From Bradyrhizobium hereditatis (GTDB taxonomy: Bacteria; Pseudomonadota; Alphaproteobacteria; Rhizobiales; Xanthobacteraceae), in assembly GCF_020329435.1 (NCBI RefSeq), contig NZ_JAGKJK010000010.1:1-64000 (forward strand): a stretch of 64,000 nt of DNA. The letters are read 5' to 3'. A program made the position numbers and the translations under genes. The notes under the pieces were generated by a model. That model worked only from the letters and a program-made list of their open reading frames with translations, was not told the origin of the DNA and made no database searches. Shown one piece after another: positions 28,310-37,029 of this stretch; within the stretch, counting starts at the first letter, position 1; every line of letters begins with the position of its first letter.

Positions 28310-28371
28310 TCCGACATATTTCAGCTCCGGTGGCGAAGAACCCGCCGCCGGTTTTGCTCCAGGATAGAGTC

Positions 28372-29487
28372 ATGATTTTGAAAGCCGCCACTTCTCCCTC
28401 CCCGGGAAACCTTCTCGACGAATTGCAGTCTACCCTCACGCACGGCACCGTCGCGCGCCGGGTGGAGACGCTCCGCCGAGTGACAGACCTCTTCATCAAC
28501 GGCGCCGTTGATTATTCGGACGAACAGATCGGGCTGTTCGACGATGTCTTTCAGTGCCTGATCGACCATATCGAAACCTCGGCGAAGATGCTCCTTGCCA
28601 ATCGTCTCGCGCCGATCGATACCGCCCCGCCGCTCACCATCCGCGCGCTCGCCTTCGACGATGTCATCGAGGTGGCCGGTCCCGTGCTGTCGCAATCATC
28701 GCGACTCGACGACAAGGCGTTGATCGAGAATGCGCGCAGCAAGAGCCAGGCGCATTTGATGGCAATTTCGACCCGCAAGACCCTGAGCGGCGCGGTTACC
28801 GACGTGCTGGTCCAGCGCGGCAACGATGAAGTGGTGCAGTCGACTGTGAACAATCCCGGCGCGGAATTCACCGAGCGCGGCTTCACCCGCCTCGTCGACC
28901 GCGCCGAGGGGAACGACGTTCTCACGGCAGCTGTCGGCATGCGGCCGTCTGTGCCGCGACATCTCTATCTGAAACTGCTCGCCAAAGCCTCCGATACGGT
29001 GCGGCAGCGGCTGGAGGCCGCCAACCCGCAGCTGGCGGCCGAGGTACCGACCGTGGTCAAGGAAGCCACGCGGCGCGCGCGCTCGGCGACCTCCGAGATC
29101 ACCAAGCACACCGCAATCGCCCATGCGCTGGTCAGGTCACTGTACGAGGACGGCCGGCTCGATGAACCCCAGGTGGCCACGTTTGCCAACGCCGGGAAGT
29201 TCGACGAGGCCAATGCCTCGATCGCGGCGCTCGCCAACGTGCCGGTGGCAATCGCCGAGAACATGATGATCGAAAGCCGGGCTGAGGGCGTGATGATTTT
29301 GGCGAAGGTCGCGGGCCTATCATGGTCGACGGTCAGGAGCCTCATCAAGATGCGCGACGAACTTTCCGGCGCGAAACCGACCGATCTGACGGCCTGCAAG
29401 GACACCTACGAGCGGCTGCGGCTGTCAACGGCGCAGCAGGTGCTGCGCTTTCACCGGATGCAGCAGAACGCGCCCGTGGCGCCCTAA
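28372..29487 (+). CDS. DUF2336 helical-repeat protein
   Basis: 371 residues, all-helical with HEAT-like character (RRVETLRRVTDLFINGAVDYSDEQIGLFDDVFQCLI; AGPVLSQSSRLDDKALIENARSKSQAHLMAI; RPSVPRHLYLKLLAKAS). The pattern matches DUF2336, a family common in alphaproteobacteria and often near c-di-GMP or sensory genes. ATG 28372 is used; the frame remains open 5' through the diguanylate cyclase gene in another frame, which is a shadow. Its stop overlaps the stop of the convergent NrsF gene by 4 bp. Function unknown; regulatory role is an inference from context. Confidence 0.85.
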   Translation: MILKAATSPSPGNLLDELQSTLTHGTVARRVETLRRVTDLFINGAVDYSDEQIGLFDDVFQCLIDHIETSAKMLLANRLAPIDTAPPLTIRALAFDDVIEVAGPVLSQSSRLDDKALIENARSKSQAHLMAISTRKTLSGAVTDVLVQRGNDEVVQSTVNNPGAEFTERGFTRLVDRAEGNDVLTAAVGMRPSVPRHLYLKLLAKASDTVRQRLEAANPQLAAEVPTVVKEATRRARSATSEITKHTAIAHALVRSLYEDGRLDEPQVATFANAGKFDEANASIAALANVPVAIAENMMIESRAEGVMILAKVAGLSWSTVRSLIKMRDELSGAKPTDLTACKDTYERLRLSTAQQVLRFHRMQQNAPVAP

Positions 29488-30122
29488 TATCTGAGCAGCT
29501 TCGCTCCGGCGAGCGCGCCGACCGCGGTCACCAGCGCGGTTGCGATTGTGTACCAGGCTGCCACGAACAGCGGTGAATCGTCCGTGCAGTGCGAGGCGTA
29601 GAGCGTCGCCGCCAGCCCCGCCGACAACAGTCCGGCGATGGCGCCGCTCACAGCTGGCCGCGACGGCGCCCCGTGGCGCAGCCCGATCAGGCTACCTGCC
29701 AGCAGCGGCAGCGACAACAGCGGGATTGCTACCAGGCAGACTGAGGAATTCTTGCCGACCATCCGCGTCATCATCGGCATTCGTTGCGGCGTCATCATCT
29801 CGCCGCCGATAGCCGCGGCCAGAATCCCGACCGGCGCCAACAGCAGCCAGCCAAATCCCCGTAGAGAGGCCTCGGGGCGCGAGAGATGCAGGCTGACGGC
29901 AATCGCCGCAATCGCGAGCGCCAGCGTCACCGCAAATTTCAAGTCGAAGAACGGATTGCGTATCGCAACCATGATGTCTGGCCTGACGCCGAGTTCGGTG
30001 AAGAACATCAACAGCGAAACCGGGGCGGCTGCGAGCAGCGCCAGCATCAGCGCGAAGCCGACGGGGCGCGCGCGATGCGCGTTATCTGCTGCCAGCGTTC
30101 GAATGAGCTGATCGGTATCCAT
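29484..30122 (-). CDS. NrsF-family (DUF1109) membrane anti-sigma factor
   Basis: 212 residues with six membrane helices. Conserved DUF1109 stretches are NSSVCLVAIPLLSLPLLAGSLIGLRHGAP and YASHCTDDSPLFVAAWY, each with one Cys (in SSVCL and SHCTD). In Caulobacter NrsF (known work) the equivalent cysteines sense heavy metals and release SigF. The short N-terminus (MDTDQLIRTLAAD) would contact the sigma factor in the cytoplasm. It starts 2 bp after the ECF sigma stop. Both cysteines are kept, so metal or redox sensing is plausible. Confidence 0.92.
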   Translation of the reverse strand: MDTDQLIRTLAADNAHRARPVGFALMLALLAAAPVSLLMFFTELGVRPDIMVAIRNPFFDLKFAVTLALAIAAIAVSLHLSRPEASLRGFGWLLLAPVGILAAAIGGEMMTPQRMPMMTRMVGKNSSVCLVAIPLLSLPLLAGSLIGLRHGAPSRPAVSGAIAGLLSAGLAATLYASHCTDDSPLFVAAWYTIATALVTAVGALAGAKLLRY

Positions 30123-30124
30123 TT

Positions 30125-30670
30125 TCAGTGTTCCCGTAGCTTCGCTGTCAGGCTGGCCAGCCCCCGGTGCAGCGCCACGCGCACCGCGCCCTCGCTCATG
30201 GAAAATTTCGCGGCCGTGTCCTTGATCGAGGCGGCTTCGACCGCGATCGAATGCAGCACCTCGCGCTGCCGCGCCGGCAACGTCTTGAGCTGGGCTGCCA
30301 CCTCACTCGCCGAGGCGGTCTCGGCCGGGATCTCGCTCGGCAGCGTCTCGGCGAAATCGTCGATATCGACGAAAATGCGCCGGCCGCGGCGTCGCAGTGC
30401 ATCAATCAGCTTGTTGCGGGCGATCGCGAACAGCCATGGGGCAAACGGCGCGCTGACATCCCAGGTATGCCGCTTCAGATGGACTGCCAGCAAAATGTCC
30501 TGCACGATATCCTCGGATTGATCGACCGGTTGCCCTGCCCGCGCCAGACCACGGCGCGCCGCGGCCCGGAGCACCGGCGTGACGGCCTTGAGCAGGCGAT
30601 GATACGCCGCACTATCGCCTTCAATGGCCGACCGCATCAGGCCGGTCCACTCGTCATCCCGCTCGCGCAC
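30125..30670 (-). CDS. ECF sigma factor of the SigF/NrsF type
   Basis: 181 residues from GTG 30670, which has AGGAG five bases upstream and gives VRERDDEWTGLMRSAIEGD; the frame runs on to 30733 but without a ribosome site. Region 2 contains VDQSEDIVQDILLAVHLKRHTWD and APWLFAIARNKLIDALRRRGRR. Region 4 contains LPARQREVLHSIAVEAASIKDTAAKFSMSEGAVRVALHRGL. The nrsF-like gene follows at once, so the pair is a typical sigma/anti-sigma module. A perfect dyad lies 59 bp upstream of the start. Confidence 0.93.
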   Translation of the reverse strand: MRERDDEWTGLMRSAIEGDSAAYHRLLKAVTPVLRAAARRGLARAGQPVDQSEDIVQDILLAVHLKRHTWDVSAPFAPWLFAIARNKLIDALRRRGRRIFVDIDDFAETLPSEIPAETASASEVAAQLKTLPARQREVLHSIAVEAASIKDTAAKFSMSEGAVRVALHRGLASLTAKLREH

Positions 30671-31026
30671 CGGCGCTCCTACCCTGCAATTCGGTCGACC
30701 TTTCAATTTGTTACGACACGACACATCAATCACGAAATCGTGATCGAGGTCACCGGCGCGCCGGCTGACCAGCTCCCCGAGAGGAATCGAGACGGCCGCT
30801 TGCGCTCACGGCAGGCTCATAACATCGATCGAGCAGGCCCGCACCCGCCGCAACTCACCTGTCAGGAATTCAGTGGCGGCCGAAATGCCCTGCGACTGAT
30901 GCCCGCTGCATTAGCATTGCCCAGCTTTTGCCCGGTGTTGCCCGAAGATTCCCTCTTTCCGCCGTGCTGTAGACACCGGCGGGGTCTCATTTCGCCGCTG
31001 GGCGGCGGCTAATGGGGAGATTCCAC
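30671..31026. other. divergent promoter region between ECF sigma gene and exported-protein gene
   Basis: 356 bp. It holds the ribosome site of the sigma gene, the 16-bp dyad at 30729-30744 and, next to 31027, a Shine-Dalgarno GGGGAG. I see no open frame of coding character and no repeat. Confidence 0.5.
30729..30744. promoter_or_regulatory. 16-bp perfect dyad, candidate operator
   Basis: ATCACGA-AA-TCGTGAT is a perfect palindrome with 7-bp arms, centred about 65 bp upstream of the ECF sigma start and 290 bp from the divergent exported-protein gene. Size and symmetry suit a homodimeric regulator of the MarR, TetR or GntR kind. No such regulator gene is adjacent. Confidence 0.45.
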
Positions 31027-31710
31027 ATGACGATCAAAGCCAGCGCGAGATCGGCCATGCTTTTTGCGGCAGGGCTTCTGGTGAGCTTGGCAGGATCTGC
31101 GCCGGCGATAGCCGCGGGCGCAGATGACGCCACGGTCTCCAAATCGGAGAGTGCGGCCTCCGGCCAGTCCGACAGGCAGGGTTCGCGTCACCTGAAGAAG
31201 CGCCATACCGATCGCAAATCCACCCGCGCGGCGGCGAAATCGGACGAAAGCAAGAAGGCCGAGGAAAAGCAGGTTGCGGATGCGAGTAGCGCCGCGCCGC
31301 GCGCGATCCCCGAATGGCTCGCCAACGCCAATGCGCAAATGACGACGGCCGATGCGCCGCCCGATAGCGCCAATGGCATGTCGGCCGCCATGTCCGAAAA
31401 GGCCAACACCGTCCTGCAAGCGGCGGCGGACAAGCCGGCCGACGCACAGGAGTCTGCCGAGGCTGGCGTGGTTCCCTCCGACCAGCTCAACGATGTCGAT
31501 CGGGCGCTGCAGGAGACTCCCGTCGCCTCGGAGACGGCTGCCACACAGACGCTTGTGTTGGCCTCGACCTCCAGGGCAGGATCGGAGACCGTCGCACAGG
31601 CCAGCAACGACAGTTCCACGCTCGACAAGACCTCGCTGATCGGGAAGATCTTCATCGCCTTCGGCGCGCTGCTGACGGTGGCATCCGCCGCGCGCATGTT
31701 CATGGCGTAA
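31027..31710 (+). CDS. exported Ala/Ser/Lys-rich protein with C-terminal membrane helix
   Basis: 227 residues. A signal peptide (SARSAMLFAAGLLVSLAGSAPAIAA) precedes a charged low-complexity region (SRHLKKRHTDRKSTRAAAKSDESKKAEEKQ), an Ala/Ser/Thr-rich middle and a C-terminal hydrophobic helix (SLIGKIFIAFGALLTVASAARMFMA). ATG 31027 with GGGGAG upstream is preferred to the frame's GTG/ATG at 31012. I know no family; composition suggests a periplasmic or envelope-anchored structural protein. It stands alone between the sigma module and the enoyl-CoA hydratase gene. Confidence 0.75.
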   Translation: MTIKASARSAMLFAAGLLVSLAGSAPAIAAGADDATVSKSESAASGQSDRQGSRHLKKRHTDRKSTRAAAKSDESKKAEEKQVADASSAAPRAIPEWLANANAQMTTADAPPDSANGMSAAMSEKANTVLQAAADKPADAQESAEAGVVPSDQLNDVDRALQETPVASETAATQTLVLASTSRAGSETVAQASNDSSTLDKTSLIGKIFIAFGALLTVASAARMFMA

Positions 31711-31821
31711 TGATCGGAGGTCCGGACGCCGCGGCGGCTGCTTCCGGACCTCCCCGCCCACTTGAAGCCAACCCCGGCAGCGGGCACATTGCCCGCCAGA
31801 TCGATTGTGCCGGGGTGGATC

Positions 31822-32601
31822 ATGGCGACGTTCGAATACATCATAGTCGAGAGCAAAGGCCCGGTCGGGATTATCACGCTGAACCGGCCGAAAATGCTCA
31901 ATGCGCTGTCGTTCGGCGTGTTCCGCGAGATTGCGGCCGCCGTCGACGATCTCGAGGCCGACGACAAGATCGGCTGCATCCTGCTCACCGGTAGCGAAAA
32001 GGCGTTCGCCGCCGGCGCCGACATCAAGGAAATGAAGCCGAAAAGCTTCATCGACATGTTCTCCAGCGATTTCACCGCCATCGGCGGCGACCGTGTCGCG
32101 ACCTGCCGCAAGCCGACGATCGCGGCTGTCAGCGGCTATGCGCTCGGCGGCGGCTGCGAGCTCGCGATGATGTGCGACATCATCATCGCCGCCGACACTG
32201 CAAAGTTCGGCCAGCCCGAGATCACGCTCGGCACCATCCCCGGCATCGGCGGCACGCAGCGGCTGACGCGCGCGATCGGCAAGTCCAAGGCGATGGATCT
32301 GTGTCTCACCGGACGCATGATGGATGCGGCGGAAGCCGAGCGTTCCGGTCTCGTTAGCCGCGTCGTTCCGGCGGACAAGCTGATGGAAGAAGCGATCGCC
32401 GCGGCGGAAAAGATCGCCTCGATGTCGCGTCCCGCCGCGGCCATGGCCAAGGAAGCCATCAACCGCGCATTCGAGACGCCGCTCTCGGAAGGCATGAATG
32501 TCGAGCGCAACCTGTTCCACTCGACCTTTGCGCTGGAAGACCGCGCCGAGGGCATGGCCGCGTTCATCGAGAAGCGCAAACCGGTGAACAAGAACAGGTG
32601 A
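31822..32601 (+). CDS. enoyl-CoA hydratase (crotonase family)
   Basis: 259 residues from ATG 31822 (MATFEYIIVESKG). Crotonase signatures: NRPKMLNALS, AFAAGADIKEM (oxyanion hole), GYALGGGCELAMMCD with E113 and FGQPEITLGTIPGIGGTQRL with E133, the two catalytic glutamates. This is the short-chain type that hydrates 2-enoyl-CoA in beta-oxidation. The C-terminal helices match a standard hexamer subunit. No other beta-oxidation gene is directly linked; the acetyl-CoA hydrolase/transferase gene lies convergent beyond a repeat. Confidence 0.95.
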   Translation: MATFEYIIVESKGPVGIITLNRPKMLNALSFGVFREIAAAVDDLEADDKIGCILLTGSEKAFAAGADIKEMKPKSFIDMFSSDFTAIGGDRVATCRKPTIAAVSGYALGGGCELAMMCDIIIAADTAKFGQPEITLGTIPGIGGTQRLTRAIGKSKAMDLCLTGRMMDAAEAERSGLVSRVVPADKLMEEAIAAAEKIASMSRPAAAMAKEAINRAFETPLSEGMNVERNLFHSTFALEDRAEGMAAFIEKRKPVNKNR

Positions 32602-32605
32602 CATT

Positions 32606-32720
32606 CGTCATTGCGAGCGTAGCGAAGCAATCCATAGTGCCACAAGCGGAAGCATGGATTGCTTCGTCGCTTCAGCGCAAAATTGCTTTGCAATTTTGTC
32701 GCGAGCTCCTCGCAATGACG
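32606..32720. repeat. dispersed palindromic repeat (GCAATGACG family) with nested hairpin
   Basis: The left arm starts TCATTGCGAGCG and reads into GAAGCAATCCAT; the right arm starts GGATTGCTTCG and ends CTCCTCGCAATGACG. The right arm contains a nested perfect hairpin with 9-bp arms and a TTT loop (32678-32698, CAAAATTGC/GCAATTTTG). It lies between the 3' ends of two convergent genes, where it may also stop transcription. Related copies are at 38431-38551 and 46806-46881. Confidence 0.85.
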
Positions 32721-32730
32721 GCGATTGGCG

Positions 32731-34584
32731 CTACCGCGCCCCACTCCTCGTCAGCGCCGCATTGACGAGCGCTCGATAGGCGCGCTCGGCAAACGTTATT
32801 GGTCGATCGAGACCCAATCGCGCCAGACACTCGCGCTTCAACGCATCCGGCGGCTGCGTCATTCCCTGCCACAGCAATCCAGGCAGAAGCAGCGGCCTTC
32901 GCTGCGCTTCCCGCAATAGCTGCAGCGCCGGGATCAGCCGCTGCTCGACTTCGGTAAAATCGCTGCCGAACGGGAACGGCGGCAACAACCCGGCCTCACG
33001 CGCGGGCTTTAAGGCTTGCGCGATCCGCTCCGGAAAATTCTCGCGATGGGCGCGCGGAATTTCATGCTGCTTGGGCAGCTTGCCGGCATCCTTCGCGACC
33101 CTGGCCAGCTCGTCCTGGAAACGCGAATCGGTAATCGCCAGCATGGCCGCAATCGTCTCGGCGTCCGATTTGCCCCTGATATCGGCAACACCGTATTCGG
33201 TGACGAAGACGTCGCGCAGATGTCGCGGGATGGTCTCGTGACCGTAGTTCCAGCGGATGTTCGAGTGCGTCTCTCTGCCCGCCTGCCGCGTCGCTTCCAG
33301 CGTGAGGACCGAGCGCGCGCCTTGCAGCGCGAAGGCCTGCGCGACGAAATTGTACTGGCCGCCGACGCCGCTGACGACCTGACCGTTGTCGAGGCCGTCG
33401 GAGACCGCCGCACCCATCAACGTCGCCATCATCGCGTTGTTGACGAAGCGCGCGCCGACACGCGCCCGCCGCTTGGCTTCTTCGTCCCCGTAGAGTTCAT
33501 TGGTGAAGGACACTGGCATCATCTGGATGCGCGCGAGCTGCTCGTCCGGCATTTCGCACAGTGCGCGATAGAGCGATTTCGGCCCGAGGAAGAAAGCGCC
33601 GTGCAGCGTCACGCCGTCGACCTCGCGCTTGAGAATGCCGGCATTGATCAGGCCGAGAAACGCCTCGATCAGCATTTCGCTGACGCCGTAAAGTCCCTTC
33701 TCGAACGGTCCGGCATGCGCAGGCTCGATATCAGGCGCAAGCCGCTTCATGACGGCGCGGAACTGCGCATTATCGCGATGACGGACGATCAGCCCCTGTG
33801 CGAGGCCATCGCCGACCTGCCCGATGCCGATCTGCAGCGTGCCGCCGTCGGGGACGAGGCTCGCGGCGTGAAGTCCGATCGCGTATTTGGTGTCGCTGAC
33901 CGGCTCGGCCGGTGGGGCGAACAGCGGAAACTCCGTCGCGGTGCTGTCGAGGACTGCGGAAAATTCATCCGCCGGCAGATCGCCAGCCCCCGGCATGAAC
34001 GGCAGCTCGGAATTGACCTGGCCGATCAGCTTGAATGACGCCTGCCCCTCGCTGCGAGCACGCAAAACATCGAGCGTGGTGTCGGTGTTACAGCTCAGGC
34101 TGTAGCGTGTCTTGCCATCGACAACACGTTTCGCAACGAGCTGCGTGACAACGTTCAGACCGCGCGTGAGCAGATAGGACGAAGCATGGGTATAGTTCGC
34201 GGAGATGTAATGCTGCTGGGCGGAAGGCACGTGCAGCCATTTGCCGGCGAGGAAGAAGAATTCGATGACCTGGATATTGGGCGGCAATTCACCCGCATGC
34301 AACGCGCTGGCATAAGCGAGATCTGGATAACCGCCGAATAGGCGATCGATCACCGGATCGATGAAGCGCCGTTCGAGCAGGCTCGAGGCCCGCGGTTTTT
34401 CCAGCGTCAGCGCAGAAAACAAAGTGAGCTTGATCGAGCGATCGGCGGCGGCGCGCGCATACAGCGCGTTGACGATATGATTCGCTTTGCCAAGCCCAAG
34501 CGGCAGGCCGACTACGAGATCGGTTCCGACATCGCGGATGATATCCTCCGCGATCGCTTCGGGGTCGGAAAACAGCTTTGGCAT
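32731..34584 (-). CDS. acetyl-CoA hydrolase/transferase family protein
   Basis: 617 residues from ATG 34584 (MPKLFSDPEAIAEDIIRDVG); the frame extends 36 codons further but without family-like sequence. The N-terminal CoA-transferase domain has VGLPLGLGKANHIVNALY. The C-terminal AcetylCoA_hyd_C-type domain has GLHAASLVPDGGTLQIGIGQVGDGLA and VSGVGGQYNFVAQAFALQGARSVLTLEATR. The active-site Glu of this family is expected in the Glu-containing EATR or VTEYGVADIRG segments. It probably moves CoA between short acyl groups or hydrolyses acetyl-CoA. Substrates are unknown. Confidence 0.85.
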   Translation of the reverse strand: MPKLFSDPEAIAEDIIRDVGTDLVVGLPLGLGKANHIVNALYARAAADRSIKLTLFSALTLEKPRASSLLERRFIDPVIDRLFGGYPDLAYASALHAGELPPNIQVIEFFFLAGKWLHVPSAQQHYISANYTHASSYLLTRGLNVVTQLVAKRVVDGKTRYSLSCNTDTTLDVLRARSEGQASFKLIGQVNSELPFMPGAGDLPADEFSAVLDSTATEFPLFAPPAEPVSDTKYAIGLHAASLVPDGGTLQIGIGQVGDGLAQGLIVRHRDNAQFRAVMKRLAPDIEPAHAGPFEKGLYGVSEMLIEAFLGLINAGILKREVDGVTLHGAFFLGPKSLYRALCEMPDEQLARIQMMPVSFTNELYGDEEAKRRARVGARFVNNAMMATLMGAAVSDGLDNGQVVSGVGGQYNFVAQAFALQGARSVLTLEATRQAGRETHSNIRWNYGHETIPRHLRDVFVTEYGVADIRGKSDAETIAAMLAITDSRFQDELARVAKDAGKLPKQHEIPRAHRENFPERIAQALKPAREAGLLPPFPFGSDFTEVEQRLIPALQLLREAQRRPLLLPGLLWQGMTQPPDALKRECLARLGLDRPITFAERAYRALVNAALTRSGAR

Positions 34585-34924
34585 CAGTTGCGAATCCGGG
34601 GCAGAGCTGGAGAGCCAATCGCCCTGAATCGGACGCCAGCCAGTTGAGCATAGCGCATTTGTCGCGAAGTTTTGTCTGTGACGAACCGGCAACAGCCAAG
34701 CGCGTATTTCACCGAATTAATGTACTGATGTCGCGCGGCAGTTTGCCTGTAGCGGCGACGCCCCCTAAACAGGTAGACGAACCGCGGCTGCCGGTGCTGA
34801 CGGGCAGTGCATGATCGGGAATAACGGGCAACCGGCGTTCCCCGAAGATCATGCCCAAATAAACAGATAGAGCGGGATGGCTCGAAACAGGGTTATCACG
34901 TTCTCGTGTTGACTACGGGATCAA
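34585..34924. other. intergenic region upstream of tolC-like gene
   Basis: 340 bp between divergent genes (acetyl-CoA hydrolase family, minus; TolC-type, plus). It should contain both promoters. A TTGACT element sits at about 34908 but too near the tolC start to be a normal -35 box. No repeat or coding frame is convincing. Confidence 0.4.
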
Positions 34925-36334
34925 ATGGCTAGGCGCGCCGCTATAGTTGGCCACGTTGAAAGACGGTTGCTTCGATCGAGCATTTACGTTGCTTGTCTCG
35001 TCTTCGCGGCACCGGCCGCGCATGGCGAAAGCCTGCCCGAGGCGCTTGCCAAGGCCTACCAGACCAACCCCGCCCTCAATGCCGAACGCGCCCGCCAGCG
35101 CGCGACGGATGAAAACGTGCCGCAGGCGCTCTCGGGTTATCGGCCGCAGATCATCGCTACTCTCTCCGCCGGCTTTCAGGCGGTGCGCAACTTGCTGCCC
35201 GACAACACCGTCCAGTCGGCGAACCTGAAGCCCTGGACCATCGGGGTGACCGTGTCCCAGACATTGTTCAACGGTTTCAAGACCGCCAACAGCGTCCGCG
35301 TGGCGGAACTGCAGGTGAAGTCCGGTCGCGAGGCGTTGCGCAATGTCGGTCAGGGCGTGCTGCTCGATGCAGTCACGGTCTACACCAATGTTCTCGCCAA
35401 CCAATCGCTCGTCGAAGCGCAACGCGCCAACGTGGCGTTCCTGCAGGAAACGCTCAGCATTACCCAGAAGCGGCTGAATGCCGGTGATGTCACGCCCACT
35501 GATGCCGCGCAGGCCGAGGCGCGTTTAAGCCGTGGCCGCGCTGATTTGAACGCCGCCGAGGTCAATCTGGCGGTCAGCCAGGCGACCTATCGTCAGGTCA
35601 TTGGCAACGCGCCCAACACGCTCCGCCCCGCTGACACCGTGGACCGTTTGCTGCCGCGCAGCCGCGACGATGCCACGGGGCTTGCCTTCCGCGAGCATCC
35701 GGCGGTGATGGCGGCAAGCTTTGATTTTGATGTCGCCTCAACCTCGATCCGCGTAGCCGAGAGCAGCCTGATGCCGACCATCACGTTGCAGGGCAGCGCC
35801 AGCCGCAGCAAGCAGTCCGATCCCACGCTCGGCACCTTTGGGACAGACCAGGCTTCCGTAACGACTCAGCTCACCCAGCCGATCTATGATGGCGGCATGG
35901 CCGCCTCCCAGACCCGGCAGGCCAAGGAAATCGCAACTCAAAGCCGGCAGGTGCTGGACCAGGTCCGTAACCAGGCCCGCACCGCCGCGGTCGGCGCCTG
36001 GGTCGCCAACGAAGGCGCCAAGATTGCGGTCACTGCGTCCGAAGCCGAAGTCCGCGCCGCGACCGTCGCGCTGGAGGGCGTGCAAAGGGAAGCGGCCGGC
36101 GGCCAGCGCACCACCGTCGACGTGCTGAACGCGCAGCAAGACCTGATTCTGGCCAAGGCCCGGCTCATCGGCGCTCAGCGCGACCGCGTGATCGCCTCCT
36201 ACACCCTGCTTAGTGCCATCGGCCGGCTGGATGTCAGGAATCTCGGCCTCAATACGCCCGATTATCTGCCCGAAGTGCACTACCATCAGGTGCGCGACGC
36301 CTGGCACGGGTTGCGGACGCCGTCCGGGCAGTAG
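34925..36334 (+). CDS. tolC: TolC-family outer-membrane efflux/secretion channel
   Basis: 469 residues. A signal peptide (RSSIYVACLVFAAPAAHGES) ends near residue 37. TolC-type halves are visible: SLPEALAKAYQTNPALNAERARQRATDENV ... VSQTLFNGFKTANSVR in the first, LTQPIYDGGMAASQTRQAKEIATQSRQVLDQVR ... RTTVDVLNAQQDLILAKARL in the second. The duplicated helical hairpins and the conserved NAQQDL point to the type I secretion subgroup. ATG 34925 is the first in frame. No inner-membrane partner is adjacent, but the CzcA-type pump at 40309-44699 lacks its own channel and could use this one. Confidence 0.93.
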   Translation: MARRAAIVGHVERRLLRSSIYVACLVFAAPAAHGESLPEALAKAYQTNPALNAERARQRATDENVPQALSGYRPQIIATLSAGFQAVRNLLPDNTVQSANLKPWTIGVTVSQTLFNGFKTANSVRVAELQVKSGREALRNVGQGVLLDAVTVYTNVLANQSLVEAQRANVAFLQETLSITQKRLNAGDVTPTDAAQAEARLSRGRADLNAAEVNLAVSQATYRQVIGNAPNTLRPADTVDRLLPRSRDDATGLAFREHPAVMAASFDFDVASTSIRVAESSLMPTITLQGSASRSKQSDPTLGTFGTDQASVTTQLTQPIYDGGMAASQTRQAKEIATQSRQVLDQVRNQARTAAVGAWVANEGAKIAVTASEAEVRAATVALEGVQREAAGGQRTTVDVLNAQQDLILAKARLIGAQRDRVIASYTLLSAIGRLDVRNLGLNTPDYLPEVHYHQVRDAWHGLRTPSGQ

Positions 36335-36363
36335 GTTGTATTCTCTCCCACGGCAAGCGCTGA

Positions 36364-36573
36364 CCGCAACGCTATGCGAAGCTGGAGGTCCCGGTCGCGA
36401 TCTTGCGGGGTGACAAGGACAGCATTACTCCGGTCGAGCAGGCGCGCGATCTCAAAACGCTGTTGCCGCCTGATACGGATCTGACATTGCTGTCGGCGCT
36501 CCGCCATATTCCGCAGATCGAGGATCCCGGCATGTTCAACGATGCCCTGCTCAAGACGCTTGCAAAACTCTAG
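36364..36573 (+). pseudogene. alpha/beta-hydrolase C-terminal remnant
   Basis: A frame without a usable start reads RYAKLEVPVAILRGDKDSIT, then PVEQARDLKTLLPP and LRHIPQIEDPGMFNDALLKTLAKL to a stop at 36573. LxGxxD followed by a histidine (RHIPQ) is the C-terminal part of an alpha/beta hydrolase, carrying the Asp and His of its triad. The frame is closed by a TGA at 36361, and the nucleophile half of the enzyme is missing, so this is a decayed end piece of about 70 codons. Confidence 0.75.
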
Positions 36574-36606
36574 ACTGGGCAGAGATTCGACCTGGCCGGA
36601 GACATC

Positions 36607-37029
36607 ATGGACGTCATCAGACTGTGCGCCTGGGGCTATGCCGCCCTGCTCGGCTTCGTGATTCTTACCGGCTACATCCCGGCTTTCATCGACGCCAACG
36701 ATATGATTTTCGGCCTGTTTCGCCGCACCTGGTATGCCGACGGGCTACACCTCGTCTCGGCGCTATGGGCGGCCGCGGCGGCGATGACTTCACGCCGCGC
36801 CTCCGAATTGTTCTTTCAACTATTCGGCGTGTTCTATTTCGCCGACGGCGTGCTCGGCCTCTTGACCGGCAGCGGCTATCTCGATTTCGGCATCCTGATC
36901 AACGGCGTGCTCAACCTGCCGCTCTCGACGCGGTTTTTCGCCAACGCCCCGCATCTCGGTCTTGGCGGCGTGGCGATCGTGATCGGCTATCTGCTCGCGC
37001 CGCGGACGCGGACCGTCGTTCATGCTTAA
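36607..37029 (+). CDS. small integral membrane protein, DUF4383-like
   Basis: 140 residues with four hydrophobic helices (AALLGFVILTGYIPAFI; LHLVSALWAAAAAMTS; FFQLFGVFYFADGVLGLLTG; LGLGGVAIVIGYLLAP). Arrangement and the FADGVLGLLTGSGYLDFGILINGVLNL segment resemble DUF4383-type proteins. It overlaps the next gene by 8 bp, so the two are translationally coupled. Function unknown. Confidence 0.75.
   Translation: MDVIRLCAWGYAALLGFVILTGYIPAFIDANDMIFGLFRRTWYADGLHLVSALWAAAAAMTSRRASELFFQLFGVFYFADGVLGLLTGSGYLDFGILINGVLNLPLSTRFFANAPHLGLGGVAIVIGYLLAPRTRTVVHA

Noticed and set aside
31009..32604. 531-codon minus-strand frame opposite two genes
   Set aside because: It spans an exported-protein gene, a gap and an enoyl-CoA hydratase gene; sequence is typical high-GC antisense noise.
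34840..34925. EcfG-type promoter (GGAAC-N-CGTT) before the tolC-like gene
   Set aside because: GGAAT and CGTT are present but too close (about 13 bp) and the first box is off consensus.
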